Shown here piece by piece: positions 27,138 to 34,697 of a stretch of 64,000 bases of DNA; position 1 is the first letter of the stretch; every line of letters begins with the position of its first letter. A program made the translations under genes and the position numbers. Under the pieces are notes generated by a model. The model was not told the origin of the DNA and ran no database searches. It saw only the letters and a program-made list of their open reading frames with translations. The stretch is from Bacteroidota bacterium (GTDB taxonomy: Bacteria; Bacteroidota; Ignavibacteria; Ignavibacteriales; Ignavibacteriaceae), in the NCBI GenBank assembly GCA_020161395.1, contig JAIUOE010000007.1, forward strand, positions 1-64,000, in the 5' to 3' direction.

Positions 27138-28295
27138 TTAAACTATATTAATTTGATCAAAGAGGTTCAATTCCACATCTTTGGAAAACCTTAATCCGAA
27201 AAATCTTTTTTTATGGTTATCATGGATGAGAGGATTAATGTTATTTGGTACCCAGTCATATTCGACACCTGCAAAACTTTTGAGAATTGCTTCAAATATT
27301 ACTTGTGCTCCTCTTGCAGGAACTGCCATTCCGATTTGTTTCCGCACACTTTCCTTCGATCCAATAAAAACAAAATCATCAGGAAAAGTCTGTATTCGAG
27401 CCCTTTCTCTATTTGTTAGAGCACGGTCTTCCTGCCAATGGTAAACATGTGTTCCCCCTCCACCACTCCCGGTAATCGTATAACTCGGTTTGTCAGGGAC
27501 CAATCTTTTATAAATTTGACTTATTTGGGCGGCTTTCACATTAAGCCGGAGATTTTCCGGAATATTGGCTGTAAATGCATTTTCACCAGGTTTTATATGC
27601 TTTAATCTTTCAATTACTTGTTGAGATTGCCGGGTAAGCTCATTATTGGTGGCATCAAGTTGAATAGGTGGATTTTCTATAGCATTCTTAACGGATATAT
27701 CAATTTTTCTAAAAGGCCGGGTTGATGGGACACGATACACGACATCTAAGTCTTTTCTTATACCTATAATAAGAATTCTTTGCCGATTTTGAGGAACACC
27801 ATATTCATTAAATTTATACAAGTGTGGATAAACGGAATAACCCATATCGTAAAATGTGGAAAGAATTTTTTTGAATGCATCACCTTCATTGGCATTTTTT
27901 AATCCAGCAACATTTTCCGCTAGAAACCATTTAGGTTGAAATATCTCCATGGTTTTTGCGCCGTATGAATAGAGTGGCCCATAAACACCATCCATTCCTT
28001 TTTGCTCACCCACTATACTAAAATCATTGCATGGGAAACCAAATCCTAGGGCATCTATTTCGGAAATTTTGCGAAGAGAGGCGATGTCTAATTGTCGAAT
28101 ATCTTTACATACAACACTCTTCGGATTTTCGGGACAAATATTATATGTATAAGTCAGGCATGAATCACGATCATAATCGGTTGACCAGGCATGCTCAATA
28201 CTGAATTCCTCGTTGTTATGAGACAATTTAGCAGACTTTGCAGCCAATCCTAGTCCACCAGGACCGCAAAACAACTCACCGAATTTAAATTTCAT
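27138..28295 (-). CDS. DNA (cytosine-5-)-methyltransferase
   Basis: C5-cytosine methyltransferase of 385 residues that protects host DNA from the adjacent endonuclease. Motif I FGELFCGPGGLGLAA (about 5-19) binds SAM, motif IV has catalytic Cys89 in GFPCNDFS, motif VI is AENVAG with Glu127, motif VIII is QNRQRILIIG, and motifs IX-X (RERARIQTFPDDFVF; QIGMAVP) are at the C-terminus. The residue after the catalytic Cys is Asn, where nearly all relatives have Gln. It comes first in the restriction-modification operon, so protection is made before cutting. Its AT-rich codon use differs from the flanking housekeeping genes, suggesting transfer. Confidence 0.93.
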   Translation of the reverse strand: MKFKFGELFCGPGGLGLAAKSAKLSHNNEEFSIEHAWSTDYDRDSCLTYTYNICPENPKSVVCKDIRQLDIASLRKISEIDALGFGFPCNDFSIVGEQKGMDGVYGPLYSYGAKTMEIFQPKWFLAENVAGLKNANEGDAFKKILSTFYDMGYSVYPHLYKFNEYGVPQNRQRILIIGIRKDLDVVYRVPSTRPFRKIDISVKNAIENPPIQLDATNNELTRQSQQVIERLKHIKPGENAFTANIPENLRLNVKAAQISQIYKRLVPDKPSYTITGSGGGGTHVYHWQEDRALTNRERARIQTFPDDFVFIGSKESVRKQIGMAVPARGAQVIFEAILKSFAGVEYDWVPNNINPLIHDNHKKRFFGLRFSKDVELNLFDQINIV

Positions 28296-28511
28296 AAAAA
28301 ACTTTCAAATTGAATACCGAATCTAAAAAAAATGTCCGTAACTATCAATGTTAGAATTACTGCCGAGAAACTAATGTATCATTTCTCTGCAATCGAATGA
28401 GTAGAACCCTGATCAATCTATCATTCGATACAATGCATTTGCAATTACCAAAATCGAAAGACCAAAAGGTTCTATACTTATGATACGACATATCAAACTG
28501 ATTAAATATGC

Positions 28512-28598
28512 ACAAATAATATATTTTAAAATACATTATTTATACCATTTTGTCGAAATAAGATAAAATTTAAGATTTTATGAGATTATTTTGGGTGT
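28512..28598. repeat. 87-bp direct repeat, copy A
   Basis: This copy matches 30197-30283 at 85 of 87 positions in the same orientation; differences are A/G near 28562 and G/A near 28582. It lies downstream of the ATPase gene and upstream of the methyltransferase gene (both minus). It contains a near-perfect 26-bp palindrome at 28515-28540 and is followed by a run of T. Confidence 0.95.
28515..28540. promoter_or_regulatory. 26-bp palindrome in repeat copy A
   Basis: The sequence reads AATAAT-A-TATTTTAAAATA-C-ATTATT: a palindrome with one mismatched pair, centred on TTAA. The same palindrome occurs at 30200-30225. It could be an operator or simply AT-rich symmetry. Confidence 0.4.
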
Positions 28599-28751
28599 TT
28601 TTTTTTTTTTTCGGTTTGTTTTTGTCGGAATGAAACTCAATGTTATTGATTAAAAATTTTCAGAACAATGAACTTATATTCTCCGGGTTCAATCCCGGGA
28701 AGATCACTTCAAAGAGATTAAATCTGGCAGTGTCTGAATTATCTTAAAAAT

Positions 28752-30182
28752 TCAGAAGCCTGCAGAGTAGGCAAACAGGGAAGCAGGCACAAACTTAAGA
28801 TTCAGCCCTCCTGATTCATTCGCACCGGTTTTGTCGATTGTGGTGACGAGAGCTTCATTTAGATTATTTTTTTTGCAAAACAGTGACAAACTTTTCAATT
28901 CAGACGGGTTGTTGAAATACCGGTTACTCCATTTGATTTCAATTGCGAATTTTGGTTTTAGCTTAAAGTCATCAAGCAAAACCAGATCCACCTCGCCGTT
29001 GCTCCTGCCCTGACTCCACCTTGCATAATAAGGTTTGATCCCGTCCTTATAAAACAACTGTGACATGACAGCAGTTTCAACCATGTTGCCGAACGAATCA
29101 TCCATTTGTGATACTGGTGTGAAAAGGGCACTTCTCAAAGAGGGGTTCGTAAGATAAATCTTATAGAAGGTTGCCCTCCTGAATTTTTTCCCTGAATCAT
29201 CAACTCTGTTTAAAATTCTGATGAGAAATGCAGCTTCAAGATACTCGAGGTATCTCTTGAGGAGATTTTTATCGACGCCACTTGTTGAGCTGAGACTTTC
29301 CAAAGAAAGTTCATTTCCTGAATTGTAGGCGAGTGTTGTGAAAAAAGAGTTAAGTTCCTGAACATCCCTTATGCCATAGAGACCCGGCAAGTCACGGAGC
29401 AGGACTTTATCGATAATATCGCTTTTAATATATCTTCCCGGGTCAGACTGAATCCTTTTACTGAAAATGGCTTCAGGATAACCGCCGAAATTTATGTAGT
29501 TTATAAACTGCCGGTTTAGTTCACCTAAATTGGGCGAGGTGAATCCGGTGTTTGGAAATGCAAGACTGTCGTCACTAATTTTTTCAACCAGATAATCAAG
29601 ATTCAGAAGGGTAAGGTACTCCCGGAAAGAGAGTGGGGGGAGCTTAAAATCAGTGAATCTGCCGGCACCGCTTTCCATGCTTTTTAACTTAAGGGCAGCT
29701 GAAGCTGAGCCGGAGACAATGAATTTTGTTTGAGGATAGCTGTCGACCAACGATTTTAAATGGACTTCCCAGTCTTTCAGGTACTGAATCTCATCGAAAA
29801 AGATGAGGCATCCTTTCGGTTCTTTTCTGCCGCTTGCTTTGAGAGAGAGATGAAACAACTCTTCAAGCCCTCGATAGTTGTATATCGGGTTTTCAATGCT
29901 AATATAGAAAATTTGATTGGGGGGTATTCGTTGTCTCAGCAATTCACTTATTGACTGGTGCATCAAAACTGTTTTCCCAACCCGCCGGGGTCCCATAAGG
30001 ATAACCGCTCTTCTGACAGAAGTTTCTTCAACCAAAGCCTGGAAATCAGAGAAATGAAGCCGTTTATCAAAAGTGACAAAGAATTCGGAGGGTCGCCCGG
30101 TTGTCCACCACGGATTTTCGAATTGAAGTCGTTGAATAATCAACTCTTCAGATACCAGATTAAATCGGATTTTTTTATTCAT
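28752..30182 (-). CDS. AAA family ATPase with DUF4143 domain
   Basis: ATPase of 476 residues. The N-terminal AAA part has Walker A GPRRVGKT (about 65-72), Walker B CLIFFDEIQ (about 125-133), sensor-like VSGSAS, and the LPPLSFREYL segment typical of the DUF4143 group. The middle is winged-helix-like (TSGVDKNLLKRYLEYLEAAF). The C-terminal DUF4143 part has NGEVDLVLL...KFAIEIKWSN, a D-x(n)-E-x-K arrangement like PD-(D/E)xK nucleases. The role of this family is not settled; members are often multicopy and may act in defence or mobile elements. ATG at 30182 was chosen; an upstream TTG-type extension would reach into the 87-bp repeat. Copies of that repeat flank the gene on both sides. Confidence 0.85.
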   Translation of the reverse strand: MNKKIRFNLVSEELIIQRLQFENPWWTTGRPSEFFVTFDKRLHFSDFQALVEETSVRRAVILMGPRRVGKTVLMHQSISELLRQRIPPNQIFYISIENPIYNYRGLEELFHLSLKASGRKEPKGCLIFFDEIQYLKDWEVHLKSLVDSYPQTKFIVSGSASAALKLKSMESGAGRFTDFKLPPLSFREYLTLLNLDYLVEKISDDSLAFPNTGFTSPNLGELNRQFINYINFGGYPEAIFSKRIQSDPGRYIKSDIIDKVLLRDLPGLYGIRDVQELNSFFTTLAYNSGNELSLESLSSTSGVDKNLLKRYLEYLEAAFLIRILNRVDDSGKKFRRATFYKIYLTNPSLRSALFTPVSQMDDSFGNMVETAVMSQLFYKDGIKPYYARWSQGRSNGEVDLVLLDDFKLKPKFAIEIKWSNRYFNNPSELKSLSLFCKKNNLNEALVTTIDKTGANESGGLNLKFVPASLFAYSAGF

Positions 30183-30189
30183 AACACTG

Positions 30190-30197
30190 CAAATATA
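30190..30197 (-). promoter_or_regulatory. Possible -7 promoter box of the ATPase gene
   Basis: Read on the minus strand these bases are TATATTTG, an exact fit to the Bacteroidota TAnnTTTG box, ending seven bases before the ATG. Transcripts from it would be nearly leaderless. It lies at the edge of repeat copy B and is absent at the matching place beside copy A. No clear -33 partner is seen. Confidence 0.35.
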
Positions 30198-30283
30198 CAA
30201 ATAATATATTTTAAAATACATTATTTATACCATTTTGTCGAAATAAGGTAAAATTTAAGATTTTATAAGATTATTTTGGGTGT
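30197..30283. repeat. 87-bp direct repeat, copy B
   Basis: Second copy of the repeat at 28512-28598, beginning 14 bases upstream of the ATPase start. The distance between copies is 1685 bases, so gene plus one repeat form a unit that recombination could excise or duplicate. It contains the 26-bp palindrome at 30200-30225. Confidence 0.95.
30200..30225. promoter_or_regulatory. 26-bp palindrome upstream of the ATPase gene
   Basis: Identical to the palindrome at 28515-28540. Its edge is 17 bases upstream of the ATPase start codon, overlapping the expected promoter, which suits an autoregulatory operator. Confidence 0.45.
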
Positions 30284-30317
30284 CATTTCTATCGAGTCGA
30301 GTTGGTGTCATTTCTAT
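30279..30317 (+). repeat. Two 14-base direct repeats, 25 bases apart
   Basis: GGTGTCATTTCTAT occurs at 30279-30292 and again at 30304-30317. The first copy begins inside the end of 87-bp repeat B. It may be a fragment of an interspersed intergenic repeat or of a former insertion element. Confidence 0.6.
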
Positions 30318-30448
30318 TGTGTTCTTACTGTAAAAAATGTGACGAGGGAAAAAATTGTGAAAGAAGGAGTTCTTTATTATATTACCTCGTGGTTTCAAAG
30401 ATAATTTGAGACCGGTTTCGCTAACTTCAAATATGAAAGAGAATAAAA

Positions 30449-30874
30449 ATGGCTTCAATTCAAAAAGGTTCACTCGTGACGATGCATTATACCGGCACCT
30501 TTGCAGACGGCGAAGAATTTGAGACATCGTACGGTAAAGAACCACTCGTTTTCAGGGTTGGTAACAATGAAATCATCCCCGGATTGGAGCTTGCAGTCCT
30601 TGGGATGGAAGTTGGTGAGAAAAAGGATGTGGCAGTTCCCCCTGAGCTTGGTTACGGTGAATATCGTGACGCTCTGGTGGTGGAGGTGCAGAGAGCCCAG
30701 TTGCCCGATATGGAGGTGGAACTTGGAGACCGGTTGGAACTCGATGGAGAAAATGGTGAAAACATAATCATGACAGTAATAGAATTGAATGATGAAACCA
30801 TTACTCTTGATGCCAACCATGACCTTGCAGGAGAAATCCTGAACTTCGCAATAGAAATTGTGGAAGTTAAGTAG
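30449..30874 (+). CDS. SlyD-like FKBP-type peptidyl-prolyl isomerase
   Basis: Cytosolic proline isomerase/chaperone of 141 residues. FKBP segments (VTMHYTGTFADGEEFETSYG, NNEIIPGLELAVLGMEVGEK) flank an inserted-flap chaperone domain (about 67-120) that begins after ELGYGEY, the SlyD layout. The histidine/cysteine-rich metal-binding tail of E. coli SlyD is missing, so nickel delivery is unlikely. ATG at 30449 is preceded by AGAGAATAAA. It lies alone between the accessory island and a secreted protein gene. Confidence 0.9.
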   Translation: MASIQKGSLVTMHYTGTFADGEEFETSYGKEPLVFRVGNNEIIPGLELAVLGMEVGEKKDVAVPPELGYGEYRDALVVEVQRAQLPDMEVELGDRLELDGENGENIIMTVIELNDETITLDANHDLAGEILNFAIEIVEVK

Positions 30875-30943
30875 GAATTTATCATCTAATGTCCCGGGCG
30901 TCCGCAGGTGGACCCCCGAAAATTAAACCGGGAGGAAAACGCC

Positions 30944-33900
30944 ATGCTTTTCAAGTATTTGAGTTTTATAAACATTTTCGTAGTATCTTTGCTTTGGGCA
31001 CAAACAAACCCTGTAACCTTTTATCCGGCAAGTGATACACTAAACCACAGGTCCGGCGAGATAGTTGCTTTAACCGGCAATCAGTATTTGGCACTTCATT
31101 CGGAACATTTCTATCCCGGCAGGGTTCAATATTTCCTTTCGAAAAGCAGCAATTCAGGAACTACCTGGGGCACTCCTTCACTTCTCTTTGATACAACAGT
31201 TTCAACCCTGTCAGCGGAAGACAGTCTTTCGGTTCCGTTTCTTGTAAAAACTGCAAACAACCGGATGCTGGCAATTTTCAGAGTCGGAGGAGGAGTTTAT
31301 AAATATAAAATCTCTGATGATGGAGGAAACAACTGGGGAATCAGCAGATATTTGAAACTCTATAATGGAATATCCGTCGAAAGTCAGCTTAAAATTACAT
31401 CGGCGATTTACAACGGTGGCAATGAGATAGTGCTCGGGATATCACAGAATCAGAATTCAATCGGGTTTTCAAAAAGTACGGATAATGGAATCACTTTTTC
31501 CCAGTATCAGGTTCTGACAACAGGCGGGTTTTCCAATCCGACACTTCTTCCGTCGGGTAACGGTGACATGATTCTTGCTTGTCAGGAAAAAAATGTGGCG
31601 AACAGGAAAATAATGTTGATGAAATACACTGCTTCCACAGGTCAGTGGAAGGACACCACCACTGCACTCTCCTCAGTTGATGAGATCAGAAATCCAAAAT
31701 TTTATAAAGACTCGCAGGGGAATCTCCACATCTTTTACCGTCAGGTCAGGTACACGATCGGTGCATTCAGAAATTCTGATTTTTTCAGGATTTCAAGTAC
31801 CGATAACGGGGTTAGCTGGCAGTCACCCGTTCAATTGACAAAATATGCCGGTGATGATGCTAATCTGAACATCAATCCTCAATCTGTGTCGCCTGACATT
31901 GTTTTTTCCAGTTTGAGGTCGTCCCCGACAGGGAAAACAAGACTTTGGTGGGGGAACGGTCTGACAATGGGTGATAATGAAGCACCTCCTGTAATCTTCT
32001 CAACGAAAATGCTGCCTGCCGTGCCTGCCCTTGGTGATTCGATATTTTTCCTCGTGTATGCCGGTTATCATCTTTCGGGTCTGAACGGGAAAATAAGGGG
32101 CACACTAAACGAAGTACCTGTGGAATTTAACCTTTATGATGACGGACTTCATAACGATTCCACAGCCGGTGACGGTATTTTCAGAGGATTTGTAAAAGTT
32201 GCTTCACCCGGGGATTTCGGCAGGTTGAGTGTCCTGATGAACGGCGGGACTAATTATCTTTCATCTGCTGATTTTACATTTGCCTTTTTGATTGATGGAG
32301 TAAAGGTAATGGACAGTTTTACAACGGGAGCTTTGTGGGTACCTTTTGACAGAAATGGCGTAATCGGAGATGTCAGCATAGACGGTAAATCTTCGATCAG
32401 ATATGATTCGATCCCCATCATTTTTTCGAATGGTTTTTCACTTTCGGGATTCAAAGACGGGGCAGTCTGGTCTGCGAGTGTGATGTCCGCATCGAGAATT
32501 GACGATTATCAAACAGGACCTGTGGGTTCACAACCGGAAGATCCCCGAAATGGAATTTACCGGGTGGCAGCAGAGGATTCGGCATTCGGGGCAAGCTGGC
32601 AGGTTTGGAAGTATGCGGTTCAGTCAGGTGCAAGATACTGGGACGGAAATCAAAACGGGATATATGATCCAATTGATCTGAACAATAACGGAATTTGGGA
32701 ACCAAACGAGGACATGCCCGAGATTTTGGGTGAAATCTCATATTATTGTGTCTATAACGATGCTGTCCCGAGAGATCGGAGAAGATTCTCAGAATATCCT
32801 TCGGGGATAGAAGTGAGACAGACTGTTTACGCGTTTCCAAATTCCCCTTCGTATGCAGTTAGGGATGCAATATTTATCCGGTATGAAATTGTAAACAAAG
32901 GGACTGTTACGCCGAATATTCCCGGAGCAATTTTTTCTGCATGGAGCGACACCGATTTGGGTGATTATGTGGATGATCTTTTCGGAACTGATACGATAAG
33001 AAACAGCAGTTATATCTGGAACGAGGGACCTGACGGCTCTTTCGGTGTGAATCCTCCCGCCGTCTTTCAGACAATATTGTTTGGTCAGCCTGTATTTATT
33101 CCCGGGATATCATTTCAGGATATGAACGGAAACAATATTTATGATCCGGGTTTGGATATTCCTCTTGATACCGCCATTGTTCCGATGGGGAGACCCTTCC
33201 AAAATAAAAGAATCCCGGGAGCTTCGAATCTGGGAATGACATCATCACAGCATTATATCGGGTCGCACCCGACTCACGGGGATCCGACTTACTCCTCTGA
33301 ACTGCGAAACTACCAGAAGGGAAGACAAAAGACCGGTTCCGTGATCGATCCCTGCACATGGCCCTTCGGGCAGTTTTATGGCGGGGTTCCCTGCAGCACC
33401 GCTTCAAAGATATTTATATACTCGGGTGAGCCTGTGACAAACACGGGGTGGTTGAACAATACTCCCACCGATCAGAGAAGCTTAGCCAATTCGGGACCAT
33501 TCGACCTGAGAGCAGGTGATACCATAACTTTTCACAATGCAATAGTTGCAGGCAGGGGAACGGATCATTTAAATTCGATCACGGTAACCAGGGCAAGAAT
33601 CGATCAGATATTCCAGCATTTTGGTGCGAAATACCACTATTACCCGACAGGTATTGAGAAAGATGAGACTTCTGTGCCCGGGGAATTCAGGTTGTGGCAA
33701 AATTATCCCAATCCCTTTAATCCTGAAACAGTGATAAAATTTTCGCTGAAAGAAAAGAGCATCGTTTCTTTGTCGGTTTATAACATCGCCGGTCAGAGGG
33801 TTACAGAACTGTTATCGGGCGAAATGGAAAAGGGTTTTCACGAAAAAAGATTTGACGGTTCAAAGTTTTCGTCCGGCGTTTACATATTCAGGCTAAATGT

Positions 33901-33964
33901 GCAATCACCGGAAAATGGGAACACAGTTTACACTCAGACGGTGAAATCAGTGTTGTTGAAGTAG
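30944..33964 (+). CDS. Large secreted sialidase-like protein with type IX sorting domain
   Basis: A 1006-residue exported protein. Signal peptide about 1-20 (ending WAQ). Residues 30-340 hold Asp-box-like strands of the S-x-D-x-G-x-x-W type (near 68, 123, 177 and 284), as in sialidase-fold propellers. About 350-445 looks immunoglobulin-like. The middle has two acidic loops (DGNQNGIYDPIDLNNNGIWE near 566, DMNGNNIYDPGLD near 725) that may bind calcium. The last 90 residues are a type A Por sorting domain with WQNYPNPFNPETVIKFSL (about 916), so export across the outer membrane by type IX secretion is expected. I chose ATG at 30944 because GGGAGG lies 13 bases upstream; an in-frame GTG at 30908 would bury the signal peptide. 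Catalytic residues of true sialidases were not identified. Confidence 0.85.
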   Translation: MLFKYLSFINIFVVSLLWAQTNPVTFYPASDTLNHRSGEIVALTGNQYLALHSEHFYPGRVQYFLSKSSNSGTTWGTPSLLFDTTVSTLSAEDSLSVPFLVKTANNRMLAIFRVGGGVYKYKISDDGGNNWGISRYLKLYNGISVESQLKITSAIYNGGNEIVLGISQNQNSIGFSKSTDNGITFSQYQVLTTGGFSNPTLLPSGNGDMILACQEKNVANRKIMLMKYTASTGQWKDTTTALSSVDEIRNPKFYKDSQGNLHIFYRQVRYTIGAFRNSDFFRISSTDNGVSWQSPVQLTKYAGDDANLNINPQSVSPDIVFSSLRSSPTGKTRLWWGNGLTMGDNEAPPVIFSTKMLPAVPALGDSIFFLVYAGYHLSGLNGKIRGTLNEVPVEFNLYDDGLHNDSTAGDGIFRGFVKVASPGDFGRLSVLMNGGTNYLSSADFTFAFLIDGVKVMDSFTTGALWVPFDRNGVIGDVSIDGKSSIRYDSIPIIFSNGFSLSGFKDGAVWSASVMSASRIDDYQTGPVGSQPEDPRNGIYRVAAEDSAFGASWQVWKYAVQSGARYWDGNQNGIYDPIDLNNNGIWEPNEDMPEILGEISYYCVYNDAVPRDRRRFSEYPSGIEVRQTVYAFPNSPSYAVRDAIFIRYEIVNKGTVTPNIPGAIFSAWSDTDLGDYVDDLFGTDTIRNSSYIWNEGPDGSFGVNPPAVFQTILFGQPVFIPGISFQDMNGNNIYDPGLDIPLDTAIVPMGRPFQNKRIPGASNLGMTSSQHYIGSHPTHGDPTYSSELRNYQKGRQKTGSVIDPCTWPFGQFYGGVPCSTASKIFIYSGEPVTNTGWLNNTPTDQRSLANSGPFDLRAGDTITFHNAIVAGRGTDHLNSITVTRARIDQIFQHFGAKYHYYPTGIEKDETSVPGEFRLWQNYPNPFNPETVIKFSLKEKSIVSLSVYNIAGQRVTELLSGEMEKGFHEKRFDGSKFSSGVYIFRLNVQSPENGNTVYTQTVKSVLLK

Positions 33965-33972
33965 TTTTTTTT

Positions 33973-34007
33973 AGTTGTCAGTTATCAGATTTGATTTATT
34001 AGTTGAG
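33973..34007 (+). repeat. Five degenerate 7-base repeats
   Basis: AGTTGTC, AGTTATC, AGATTTG, ATTTATT, AGTTGAG run in 7-base register just after the sialidase-like gene. It resembles the block after gpsA unit by unit, including an A-rich fourth unit ending in TTATT. Confidence 0.5.
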
Positions 34008-34044
34008 GAGAAGAAAATAATTTAAAATTATTTCACTTGACTGC

Positions 34045-34073
34045 TTGCATTTAAATTAAAAAAATCTTACTTT
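34045..34073 (+). promoter_or_regulatory. Promoter candidate for the tRNA-secE-nusG cluster
   Basis: TTGCAT (34045-34050), 17 bases, then TACTTT (34068-34073) followed by AG, close to both the -35/-10 and the TTG/TAnnTTTG patterns. It lies 42 bases before tRNA-Tyr. TTGACT at 34037 is an alternative upstream box. Confidence 0.45.
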
Positions 34074-34115
34074 AGAAGTCCCTTTCAGAAAAATTCTGGA
34101 ACGGAATCGATAGTT

Positions 34116-34199
34116 GGGCGGACGCCGAAGTTGGAGAGTCGGGGCGGACTGTAAATCCGTTGGCTTACGCCTTTGGGGGTTCGAATCCCTCGCCGCCCA
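34116..34199 (+). tRNA. tRNA-Tyr (anticodon GTA)
   Basis: Class II tRNA of 84 bases without encoded CCA. Acceptor GGGCGGA/GCCGCCC, D stem CCGA/TCGG, anticodon loop CTGTAAA, long variable arm (GGC TTAC GCC core) and T arm GGGGG TTCGAAT CCCTC are all visible, with A73 and G1-C72 as expected for tyrosine. Odd points: position 8 is C where U is nearly universal, and A7 faces G66. Confidence 0.93.
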
Positions 34200-34216
34200 C
34201 AAAAGGATGGAGAATT

Positions 34217-34288
34217 GCGGGAGTAACTCAGTGGTAGAGTCACAGCCTTCCAAGCTGTTGGTCGCGGGTTCGAGTCCCGTCTCCCGCT
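34217..34288 (+). tRNA. tRNA-Gly (anticodon TCC)
   Basis: Cloverleaf of 72 bases: acceptor GCGGGAG/CTCCCGC, discriminator T, anticodon loop CTTCCAA, T arm GCGGG TTCGAGT CCCGT. CCA is not encoded. It lies 17 bases after tRNA-Tyr, as in the Tyr-Gly-Thr cluster of many bacteria. Confidence 0.96.
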
Positions 34289-34300
34289 CTGAGACAAAGC

Positions 34301-34337
34301 AATGAAAGTGAGCCATTGGCTGCTTTCATTTTTTTTA
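34301..34337 (+). terminator. Hairpin with T run between tRNA-Gly and tRNA-Thr
   Basis: AATGAAAG (34301-34308) pairs with CTTTCATT (34323-34330) around a 14-base loop, AGCC/GGCT being able to extend the stem inside the loop, and TTTTTT follows. This is a fair intrinsic terminator, so tRNA-Tyr and tRNA-Gly may end here while some read-through feeds tRNA-Thr, rpmG and secE. Confidence 0.6.
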
Positions 34338-34348
34338 TGTTTAATTAA

Positions 34349-34421
34349 GCTGACGTAGCTCAGTTGGTAGAGCACATCCTTGGTAAGGATGAGGTCATCG
34401 GTTCAATCCCGATCGTCAGCT
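34349..34421 (+). tRNA. tRNA-Thr (anticodon GGT)
   Basis: Cloverleaf of 73 bases: acceptor GCTGACG/CGTCAGC, discriminator T, anticodon loop TTGGTAA, T arm ATCGG TTCAATC CCGAT. The 60-base spacer from tRNA-Gly has AATGAAAG...CTTTCATT (34301-34308 and 34323-34330) followed by TTTTTT, which can form a hairpin and may attenuate transcription. Confidence 0.96.
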
Positions 34422-34445
34422 CAACTTTTTATTTAAGGTAGAGAT

Positions 34446-34595
34446 ATGAGAGACATAATCACCCTGGAATGTACTGAATGTAAGAGAAGAAATTACTCTA
34501 CAACGAAGAACAAAAGATTACATCCTGCCAGAGTAGAATATAAAAAATATTGCCGCTGGTGTAACAAGCCGGTAGTTCACAAAGAGACTAAATAA
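34446..34595 (+). CDS. rpmG: 50S ribosomal protein L33
   Basis: L33 of only 49 residues. Two Cys pairs (CTEC and CRWC) bind zinc, so this is the zinc form. It sits between tRNA-Thr and tRNA-Trp; tRNA processing should release it as a small separate mRNA. ATG at 34446 is preceded by AAGGTAGAG. Confidence 0.95.
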   Translation: MRDIITLECTECKRRNYSTTKNKRLHPARVEYKKYCRWCNKPVVHKETK

Positions 34596-34601
34596 TCCAA
34601 T

Positions 34602-34674
<73 letters not shown>

Positions 34675-34697
34675 CTTAAACAGTCCGAAAGTCCACA

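Larger units (their letters stand above)
28296..28751. other. AT-rich spacer between methyltransferase and ATPase genes
   Basis: This 456-base stretch has no recognisable gene. It holds the upstream region of the methyltransferase gene, a 9-bp inverted repeat (ATCGAATGA 28392-28400 and TCATTCGAT 28421-28429), one copy of an 87-bp repeat (28512-28598), a T run directly after it, and a short hairpin at 28683-28698 (CCGGG, loop TTCAAT, CCCGG) that recalls a tRNA T arm. No C-protein gene or box is evident. Confidence 0.6.

Noticed and set aside
26143-30182. A larger multi-gene defence system (BREX- or DISARM-like)
   Set aside because: Only a nuclease, a methyltransferase and one separate ATPase are present; no helicase, PglZ or further core genes are seen.
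28512-30283. CRISPR array or transposon from the paired repeats
   Set aside because: Only two copies exist, 1685 bases apart, and the gene between is an ATPase with no transposase or integrase motif.
30255-30545. Open frame on the minus strand across the repeat B region and the SlyD-like gene start
   Set aside because: Its product looks like translated intergenic repeat, and it overlaps a clear isomerase gene.
34056-34375. Open frames on both strands across the tRNA-Tyr/Gly/Thr cluster
   Set aside because: They are translations of tRNA genes and have no protein family features.
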